The notes below the pieces were generated by a model. That model had not been told where the DNA came from and ran no database searches. It saw only the letters and a list, made by a program, of their open reading frames with translations. From an uncultured Cytophagaceae bacterium (GTDB lineage Bacteria; Bacteroidota; Bacteroidia; Cytophagales; Spirosomataceae), in the NCBI GenBank assembly GCA_903907745.1, contig CAIVPF010000052.1:1-64000 (forward strand): a DNA stretch of 64,000 nucleotides, read 5' to 3'. The position numbers and the translations under genes were made by a program. Positions 9,430 to 16,992 of the stretch are shown here, piece after piece. Each line of letters begins with the position of its first letter. Within the stretch, counting starts at the first letter, position 1.

Positions 9430-10674
9430 CTATTTGGATCGAATCGCAATCACCGGATCCATTTTCGCAGCAACCCACGCCGGTATGATCCCAGAAAGTA
9501 TTCCAATAAAACTAGAGATCATCAAACCTTTGGCAATATTAGCAAAGGATAAATGCAGGGGAAGTGCTTCTTGCGGAATCAAAGTAATCAACACCACCAA
9601 TCCAATCCCCACCAATCCTCCAATCAAACTTAAAAATATCGCCTCAAACAAAAATTGAAACAAGATGAAATAATTCTTAGCCCCTAAGGATTTTTGAATT
9701 CCGATGATATTCGTCCGCTCTTTTACCGAAACAAACATGATGTTGGCTATACCAAAACCTCCCACCAAAAGAGAAAAACCAGCAATCAAGGATCCTGCGA
9801 TATTCAACACAGAAAAAATTCCATCAAAAAATTTATTCAAACCATCCAATCGATTAATCGAAAAGTTATCTTCTTGCTTCGGCTTAATCGACCGTAAACT
9901 ACGCATTAAGCCCGTAATTTCACCCTCCAAGACCACCTGTCCCACATCCGAATCCAAGGCTTTTATGGCAATATCAGGCGCTGGCTTATCCTTTTGAAAA
10001 ATGGCAGAATACGTATTATACGGGACAAAAACCTTTTCATCTGGCGTTCCTCCAAAACTTAAAATATCAGTTCCTTTTTTCTCAATCACGCCAATCACCG
10101 AAAATTTAATGCCATTCAATTTGATGATTTGACCCACTGCAGACCTAGTTGGACTTAAATTTTCAGCAACCAAAGCCCCAATAATACATACATTCATGCC
10201 ATTTTCTGATTCAATTGGCAAAAAATACCTACCCTCGCCAATCGGCACACTTGCAATCTGATTGTAATCATAACTCGCACCGCTCATATTCACATCCATG
10301 CTACTACTTCCATTGGTGGCTGAAGCCGTCCGACCATTATCTATCACCACCACTGCCTGTGCTGATTTTAGGTGATCCTTTAAAAACTTATACTCAGTAT
10401 ATTTCATCTCGGGACGATTCAAATACTTCCACCAAGGATAATTATTTTGCATAATCCATGGCCATTTACCCACATAAATCACCCCGCCACTCGAAAAAGA
10501 ATCGATTTCTGATCGGATATTTTGTTTCAAAGAATCCACCGCCGTGAAAACAGCAACAATGGCAAAAATACCTATACTAACGCCCAATAGGGACAAAGTT
10601 GTCCGCAAAACATTCGAGCGTAAGGCCTGATAGGCAAATAATAAACTCTCCCAAACTTGTCTTATAAATTTCAT
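9430..10674 (-). CDS. ABC transporter permease (MacB periplasmic core + FtsX domains)
   Basis: N-terminal LRTTLSLLGVSIGIFAIVAVFTAVDSLK; C-terminal IANIMFVSVKERTNIIGIQKSLGAKNYFILFQFLFEAIFLS. Confidence 0.9.
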   Translation of the reverse strand: MKFIRQVWESLLFAYQALRSNVLRTTLSLLGVSIGIFAIVAVFTAVDSLKQNIRSEIDSFSSGGVIYVGKWPWIMQNNYPWWKYLNRPEMKYTEYKFLKDHLKSAQAVVVIDNGRTASATNGSSSMDVNMSGASYDYNQIASVPIGEGRYFLPIESENGMNVCIIGALVAENLSPTRSAVGQIIKLNGIKFSVIGVIEKKGTDILSFGGTPDEKVFVPYNTYSAIFQKDKPAPDIAIKALDSDVGQVVLEGEITGLMRSLRSIKPKQEDNFSINRLDGLNKFFDGIFSVLNIAGSLIAGFSLLVGGFGIANIMFVSVKERTNIIGIQKSLGAKNYFILFQFLFEAIFLSLIGGLVGIGLVVLITLIPQEALPLHLSFANIAKGLMISSFIGILSGIIPAWVAAKMDPVIAIRSK

Positions 10675-10811
10675 ACCTTTCGATTCTTCCCAAAATTACA
10701 ATTTATGAGGCAATACAAACACAATAGTGGATGAAATGAATGTGTAAACTTTGAATGGCAATATGAATGTAAGATTGGATTTTGTAAATTTATGGCCGTA
10801 AGAAATTAGAC

Positions 10812-13772
10812 ATGAAGTGGAGTAAGTCGCTTATTGAAAAATTAAGCATTCATTTTGAAGGCAAATTGTTCTTTGATCAATCCCAAAGCTCTGAAATTGT
10901 CCGAAAAATATATAGCACAGATGCCTCTGTATATCAAGTAAAACCCAATGCCGTTGCGATCCCCCACTCGGCCAGAGACATCAAACGTCTCGTACATTTT
11001 GCTTTAGAAAATAAAACCAGCCTCATTCCTCGTGGAGCCGGAACCTCACTCGCCGGTCAAGTGGTGGGAGACGGTATTGCGATGGAAATAGGAGCATCCA
11101 TGAGTAAAATCATCTTGCTCAACAAAAAAGAAAAAAGTGTCTGGATCGAACCCGGTATCATCCGTGATGATTTAAACAAAGAATTATCTGAGGCTAGCTT
11201 ATTTTTTGGTCCGGAAACATCCACCGCAAATCGAGCGCTCCTAGGTGGCATGCTGGGAAATAATTCTTGCGGACTTCATTCCATTGTTTGGGGAAATGTA
11301 CGTGACCATCTCTTAGAAACTCGTGCGATCCTCGCAGATGGATCTGAAATACATACGCATCCGCTGACAAACGAAGAATTTTATAAAAAAACAACCTTAC
11401 ATAATTTAGAAGGTCAAATTTACAAGGAATTACATCGCATTTTAAATAATCCAGATATACAGGAAAACATAAAAAAATCATTTCCTAAACCTGAAATCAA
11501 ACGTAGAAATAGTGGATATGCGCTAGACGCACTTATAAACATGCAGCCCTTTAATCCTCAAGGACCCTTGTTCAATCTTTCTGCCCTGCTTGCCGGATCT
11601 GAAGGAACGCTTGCGGTCGTACATGCGATGAAAGTCCAATTACTCAATCTACCTGAGCCACACGTTCACCTACTTTGTATTCATTGTCATTCCATTCAGG
11701 AGGCTTTGCAAGCCAATTTAATTGCCTTATCCTTTCAACCCACCGCCTCCGAATTAGTGGATGATTTTATTTTATCCTTCACGATTGAACATCCTAATTT
11801 CGAAGCATTACGTGATTTTATTGTTGGAAATCCCGCCGCCATCCTCATGGTCGAATTTCGTGGTCAGAATTCAAATGAAGTTGATCAAAAAATCAAGACC
11901 TGCATCCAAGCCTTACAACAAGCGAAAATCGGTTATGAATATCCTGTTTTAGATGAAGCAAACATGTTTAAAGGCTGGGATATACGTAAAGCTGGCTTAG
12001 GATTAATTCGAAATTTACCCGGCGACGAACAGGCCGTGAATCTCATCGAAGATTGTGCCGTTTCTCCCCAAGATCTTCCCGCTTATGTCGCAGACGTCCA
12101 AGCATTATTAGCCAAAAAAGAGGTGAGAGCCGCCTACTATGCGCATGCAGGGGCTGGCGAATTACATATAGAGCCATTTCTAAATTTAAAAACAAAAGAA
12201 GGCAAAGTCTTATTTAGGGAAATTTTAACCGAAACGGTTCAAATTCTAAAAAAATACCAAGGTTCCCTAAGCGGAGAACATGGCGACGGTCGACTTCGCG
12301 GTGAATTCATCCAAGAAGTCATGGGTAGCCAAATGCTTCGATTATTCGAAGAAATAAAAACGCTTTTTGACCCAGAAAATATCTTAAATCCTGGAAAAAT
12401 AGTCCATACGCCACCAATGGACGAGGCTCTCAGATTTATCGAACAAACAAGCAAGGAACCCACCTATTTCTTCGATTATGGACATCTTAAAAATCCATTA
12501 CGATTAGCAGAAAAATGCTCAGGATCAGGGGACTGTAAAAAATCATCCCTCAGCGGAGGAACCATGTGCCCCAGCTTTATGGCCAGCCTTGAAGAAAAAG
12601 ATAGTACACGAGCTAGAGCAAATATGCTTCGTCAAGTACTTTCGAGTGGAGATGCTACGGCCTATTCGAATCCCGAACTAACAGAAATTTTAGATCTATG
12701 TCTTTCTTGTAAAGGTTGCCAAACCGAATGTCCATCCGGCGTGGATATCAGTAAATTAAAGGCAGAAACACTCCAACAAAAATATCTTGATCAAGGCACC
12801 CCCCTTCGTACTCGTTTAATCGGACATTTCCCGACCACACAAAAATGGGCCAGCTGGATCGCCCCGCTCTATAATTTTCTGATTGAATTTCCACCTACTA
12901 GCGTTTTAATCAAGGCATTGATGGGATTTTCCCAGCACAGATCCTTGCCTGAAGTCCAATTTACCAATCTTGAATCTTGGTTTAATCGCTACCAAAAGAA
13001 GAACCCACAGGAAAATTTTAAAAACGGATACGTCTATCTGTTTGCGGATGAATTTACCAATTACAATGAAGTTGATCTCGGTAAAAAAGCCATCGGCCTT
13101 TTAAATGAACTCGGATTTGGAGTAAAAATACCCCACGGCCTCACCTCTGGGCGAAGTTTTATTTCAAAAGGAATGCTCATCGAAGCTAAACAAGTCGCAA
13201 TCCAAAATCTTAGTATTCTCAAGGACTTAATTACGGGGGAACATCCATTGATTGGGATTGAACCAAGTGCCATTTTAACCTTTCGAGATGAAATTCCAGA
13301 TTTAGTAGGAACAAACCATCAGGCTACTGCCCTAGCACTGAAACCAAATTGCTTGATCATCGATGAATTCATTGCTGCTAAAATCGACGATAAAACAATT
13401 AAAAGAGAAAAATTCACCCAACTTCCACACAAAATTTTGTTACATGGCCATTGCCATCAAAAAGCTATTGCGGGATTAGTTAGCACTCGAAAAGCACTTG
13501 CTTTTCCAGCCAATTATGAGGTTGAATTATTGCCAACCGGTTGCTGCGGCATGGCCGGCTCTTTTGGCTATGAAAAAAAGCATTATTCGATGTCACAAAA
13601 AATCGCAAACCTTGTTCTTTTCCCCCGTATCCTCCAAAGCAAGGAAACAGTGCTCGTAGCAAGCAATGGCACTTCGTGTCGGCATCAACTAAAAGACGGT
13701 ATCGAAAAAAAGGCCTATCATACGGCTGAAATCCTATACGATGCCCTATCTGAAAAATCATTCAAATTATGA
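10812..13772 (+). CDS. FAD-binding oxidase / Fe-S protein fusion (D-lactate/glycolate dehydrogenase-like, GlcD-GlcF type)
   Basis: 986 aa; FAD-binding PRGAGTSLAGQVVGDGIAMEI; C-terminal FAD-oxidase SGEHGDGRLRGEF; 4Fe-4S CLSCKGCQTECPSG; CCG motif PTGCCGMAGSFGYE. Confidence 0.9.
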   Translation: MKWSKSLIEKLSIHFEGKLFFDQSQSSEIVRKIYSTDASVYQVKPNAVAIPHSARDIKRLVHFALENKTSLIPRGAGTSLAGQVVGDGIAMEIGASMSKIILLNKKEKSVWIEPGIIRDDLNKELSEASLFFGPETSTANRALLGGMLGNNSCGLHSIVWGNVRDHLLETRAILADGSEIHTHPLTNEEFYKKTTLHNLEGQIYKELHRILNNPDIQENIKKSFPKPEIKRRNSGYALDALINMQPFNPQGPLFNLSALLAGSEGTLAVVHAMKVQLLNLPEPHVHLLCIHCHSIQEALQANLIALSFQPTASELVDDFILSFTIEHPNFEALRDFIVGNPAAILMVEFRGQNSNEVDQKIKTCIQALQQAKIGYEYPVLDEANMFKGWDIRKAGLGLIRNLPGDEQAVNLIEDCAVSPQDLPAYVADVQALLAKKEVRAAYYAHAGAGELHIEPFLNLKTKEGKVLFREILTETVQILKKYQGSLSGEHGDGRLRGEFIQEVMGSQMLRLFEEIKTLFDPENILNPGKIVHTPPMDEALRFIEQTSKEPTYFFDYGHLKNPLRLAEKCSGSGDCKKSSLSGGTMCPSFMASLEEKDSTRARANMLRQVLSSGDATAYSNPELTEILDLCLSCKGCQTECPSGVDISKLKAETLQQKYLDQGTPLRTRLIGHFPTTQKWASWIAPLYNFLIEFPPTSVLIKALMGFSQHRSLPEVQFTNLESWFNRYQKKNPQENFKNGYVYLFADEFTNYNEVDLGKKAIGLLNELGFGVKIPHGLTSGRSFISKGMLIEAKQVAIQNLSILKDLITGEHPLIGIEPSAILTFRDEIPDLVGTNHQATALALKPNCLIIDEFIAAKIDDKTIKREKFTQLPHKILLHGHCHQKAIAGLVSTRKALAFPANYEVELLPTGCCGMAGSFGYEKKHYSMSQKIANLVLFPRILQSKETVLVASNGTSCRHQLKDGIEKKAYHTAEILYDALSEKSFKL

Positions 13773-14065
13773 TCCAATACAACATTTCTCTATTTTTCGA
13801 AAATGCCATCGAAGCAAAAGCCCAATTGGCCCTTCAAAAAATCATTTTACCTGAAATGGCCTCCTGGACTTTTGTGGATCAAGTCCATTTATTCGAAATA
13901 ACTTCACACCAAGAACCTGATTCTAAAGGATATTCCGTACAATGCCTAATCAGTGATTTTGATGAAAGCCATGGCATCGCCATCGAATCCATCATTAGTG
14001 AATTTTTCCAAAAAGAATTTGCAAATCAATTTGTCTATTTCCCAAGCCAATTAAAAAAATGTTAA
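13769..14065 (+). CDS. Small conserved protein, possibly DUF4286 family
   Basis: 98 aa; start overlaps the stop of the previous gene (ATGA). MIQYNISLFFENAIEAKAQLALQKIILPEM resembles DUF4286 N-termini. Recognition by eye only. Confidence 0.55.
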   Translation: MIQYNISLFFENAIEAKAQLALQKIILPEMASWTFVDQVHLFEITSHQEPDSKGYSVQCLISDFDESHGIAIESIISEFFQKEFANQFVYFPSQLKKC

Positions 14066-14748
14066 ACCCATTGAATGGGTTCTAGACCTAATTCCTTTAA
14101 AATCGTATTCGTCCTTGAAAATGGCTTTTTACCGAACCATCCTCCCCGATTCGCCGACAAAGGAGATGGATGCGCACTTTTAATTACAAAATGCCTATTC
14201 ATATCAAATAAAGGCGCAAAAGAAGCCGCATGATTTCCCCAGAGCAATACAACTACATGTTCCTTTTCGCTTTGCAAAACACGCAAAATATCTTTGGTGA
14301 ACGAAATCCAACCCATTTTACCATGGGAACCCGCTTCATGTGCCCGAACGGTCAAGGAACTATTTAATAACAAAACACCTTGTTTCGCCCAATATCCCAA
14401 GTCACCAGAACCTAAGCCTTGGCCTATATCTGTTTCCAATTCTTTGGAAATATTTCGTAAGGAAGGTGGAAACGGCGTTCCATCAGGAACAGAAAAACTA
14501 AGCCCATGTGCCTGACCGGGTCCATGATAAGGATCCTGCCCTATAATGATAACTCGTGTGGAAGAAAAGGTACATAAATGGAAGGCTTCGAAAACATGTT
14601 GAATGGGAGGATAAACATCCGAAACACGATAGGCTTCAGCTACTTCTTCAAAAAGCGGCGCATGTCGCTCCCAAATTTTCGCTTGGCTAAACACATTTTT
14701 CCAATCGTTTTGTATCAATTCCGAAAAATTTAAACCTAAATTGCTCAT
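14062..14748 (-). CDS. ung: Uracil-DNA glycosylase
   Basis: VIIIGQDPYHGPGQAHGLSFSVP and KSAHPSPLSANRGGWFG. Confidence 0.97.
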   Translation of the reverse strand: MSNLGLNFSELIQNDWKNVFSQAKIWERHAPLFEEVAEAYRVSDVYPPIQHVFEAFHLCTFSSTRVIIIGQDPYHGPGQAHGLSFSVPDGTPFPPSLRNISKELETDIGQGLGSGDLGYWAKQGVLLLNSSLTVRAHEAGSHGKMGWISFTKDILRVLQSEKEHVVVLLWGNHAASFAPLFDMNRHFVIKSAHPSPLSANRGGWFGKKPFSRTNTILKELGLEPIQWV

Positions 14749-14759
14749 AAATTAGAAAA

Positions 14760-15146
14760 ATGGTCGAGTCGACATCCAACGGTTTTCAGATAAAAATAAT
14801 AAGCTCCTACATTCCATCCTATGAAATGCAGGCGCCATTTGCCTATTTTTTCAGCTACCAAATTACCATTAAAAACATCAGCAATCAAACCGGTCAATTA
14901 GTCAGTCGCTTCTGGCTCATTACCGACGGAATCGGGCGAACAGAAGAAGTAAATGGCCTTGGCGTCGTAGGCGAACAACCGATCATCGATCCCGGAAACT
15001 CATTTACGTATACCTCTGGTTGTCCCCTCATTTCCCCTTTCGGAACGATGCAAGGGAATTACACATTTTTGAATTTAATGACCAAACAAACATTCAAGGT
15101 CGAAATACCTCTTTTTGAACTGATTCCTAAGTTTGCTTTAAATTAA
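14760..15146 (+). CDS. apaG: ApaG-domain protein
   Basis: FSYQITIKNISNQTGQLVSRFWLITDGIGRTEEVNGLGVVGEQPIIDPGNSFTYTSGCPL is the ApaG core. Confidence 0.94.
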   Translation: MVESTSNGFQIKIISSYIPSYEMQAPFAYFFSYQITIKNISNQTGQLVSRFWLITDGIGRTEEVNGLGVVGEQPIIDPGNSFTYTSGCPLISPFGTMQGNYTFLNLMTKQTFKVEIPLFELIPKFALN

Positions 15147-15532
15147 TGAAAAGGTTGATTTTTAATTGGAAAGCTCAAAACGCCCATGGCTTACATTCGC
15201 CATTAATCTTCACATTATATACCGAAGTTATTAATCCCTGCTATCAAGAAAAAGGCGATTTTGGTATAAGGCTGTATCAAGAATTGAGTAAATTCTTCCA
15301 GACATACAAACTCTCCACCGTAGAAGTAATAAAAATCGAAGACAGCATCGATTTAGCCAATAGTTCAGCGCTCTTTGTCGTGCCGAATATTCGAAGTCAA
15401 GCTGGGCAAAAGGCCTGGAAAGAGGTTATAAAAGCCCCTCAAGTAATATTTTCGGTCGAATTATATGAATTAGGACTCCTTTTCATGTTTCCAAAGGCAC
15501 CGAAACAACACTTTATTCTCAAAAAATCCTAA
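15146..15532 (+). CDS. Short methyltransferase-family-like protein lacking the SAM-binding core (core-deleted paralog or remnant)
   Basis: N-terminal HGLHSPLIFTLYTEVI and C-terminal VELYELGLLFMFPKAPKQHFILKK resemble the ends of a roughly 230-260-aa Bacteroidota class I methyltransferase family. No GxGxG segment in the 128-aa ORF. Start overlaps the apaG stop. Confidence 0.6.
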   Translation: MKRLIFNWKAQNAHGLHSPLIFTLYTEVINPCYQEKGDFGIRLYQELSKFFQTYKLSTVEVIKIEDSIDLANSSALFVVPNIRSQAGQKAWKEVIKAPQVIFSVELYELGLLFMFPKAPKQHFILKKS

Positions 15533-16989
15533 GCCAAAATAGGTGTTATAACCTTACCCGCCACATCCGTCAATCGGAACGAACGCCCCTGAAAAGGATA
15601 CGTTAATTTTTCGTGATCGAGTCCCAAAATATGTAAAATCGTAGCCTGCAAATCATGAATATGGGTTTTCCCTTCCACACCAGAATACCCTATCTCATCC
15701 GTAGCACCGTAAGTAAATCCTTTTTTCACACCAGCGCCGGCCATCCAAATAGTAAAAGCATCTGGATGATGATCCCGACCCATAAAAGGCGCAGGTTTGT
15801 TATCTCGATTTTCTTGCATCGGCGTACGGCCAAATTCCCCACTCCACACTACTAAAGTCTCATCCAATAAACCTCTTTGCTTTAAATCAAAAAGTAAGGC
15901 GCTCATTCCTTGATCAGTTTCCTTGCATTTGGTACGTAAACCAATTTCCAAAGCCTCAGAGGCATTCGAACCATGTGTATCCCAACCCCAATCATACAAT
16001 TGAATAAATCGCACCCCATTTTCAGCTAATTTTCTGGCTAAAAGGCAATTGTTAGCAAAGGATGGTTTCCCTATCGTCGTACCATATAACTGATGAATAT
16101 AATCCGGCTCATCCCGAATATCCATCACGTCCGGTACCGCCGCCTGCATCTTAAAAGCCATTTCATATTGTGAAATCCGCGTTAAAATTTCAGGATCTTG
16201 ATATTCTTCGAATTCTCTTTGATTAATTTCATTGATTGCATCGATCGTACTTCGACGCGTTTCTCTTGACACATCTTTTGGATTTTCAACATACAAAACA
16301 GGCTCGCCTGTACTCCGACAATGAACCCCTTGGTAAATCGATGGCAAAAATCCACTGCCCCAAATACTCTTTCCGCCTTCCGGATATTTATTTCCCGAGG
16401 TCAGCACGATAAAACCTGGCAAATTGGCATTTTCGCTTCCTAACCCATATACCGCCCAGGCGCCCATCCCAGGTCTACCTAAACGCGCACTTCCGGTTTG
16501 CATTAATAATTGCGCCGGCGCATGGTTAAACTGATCCGTATGCATGGCCTTTAAAAAACATACCTCATCTACCACAGATTGGAAATAAGGCAAATAATCA
16601 GACACCCAAGCACCCGATTGCCCAAATTGGGCAAAATGACCCTGAGGACCTAACATTTTAGGTACCCCGCGTATGAAAGCAAAGGTTTTGCCTTTCAGCA
16701 ATTCAGCCGGACAATCCTTTCCATGCCACTTTACTAACTCGGGCTTGTAATCAAATAGTTCTAATTGAGACGGAGATCCCGCCTTATGAATGTAAATCAC
16801 ACGTTTCGCCTTAGGCAGAAGATGTGTTAATTTCGTCAATGCTTCTTCCTGGCTACTTGTTTGCGTTTCACATGAACCTAACATCGAACCCAAGGCCATC
16901 ATGCCCATGCCCGTGGCACATTGACGCAAAAAATGCCTTCGCCTCATGTAATCCAATGCCCGCAATTCTAGTTCTTCCTCCTGATTCAT
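15529..16989 (-). CDS. DUF1501 domain-containing protein with twin-arginine signal
   Basis: MRRRHFLRQCATGMGMMALGSMLGSC Tat-type N-terminus; WSGEFGRTPMQE...GRDHHPDAFTIWMAGAGVKKGFTYGATDE is DUF1501. Confidence 0.92.
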   Translation of the reverse strand: MNQEEELELRALDYMRRRHFLRQCATGMGMMALGSMLGSCETQTSSQEEALTKLTHLLPKAKRVIYIHKAGSPSQLELFDYKPELVKWHGKDCPAELLKGKTFAFIRGVPKMLGPQGHFAQFGQSGAWVSDYLPYFQSVVDEVCFLKAMHTDQFNHAPAQLLMQTGSARLGRPGMGAWAVYGLGSENANLPGFIVLTSGNKYPEGGKSIWGSGFLPSIYQGVHCRSTGEPVLYVENPKDVSRETRRSTIDAINEINQREFEEYQDPEILTRISQYEMAFKMQAAVPDVMDIRDEPDYIHQLYGTTIGKPSFANNCLLARKLAENGVRFIQLYDWGWDTHGSNASEALEIGLRTKCKETDQGMSALLFDLKQRGLLDETLVVWSGEFGRTPMQENRDNKPAPFMGRDHHPDAFTIWMAGAGVKKGFTYGATDEIGYSGVEGKTHIHDLQATILHILGLDHEKLTYPFQGRSFRLTDVAGKVITPILA

Positions 16990-16992
16990 GTC

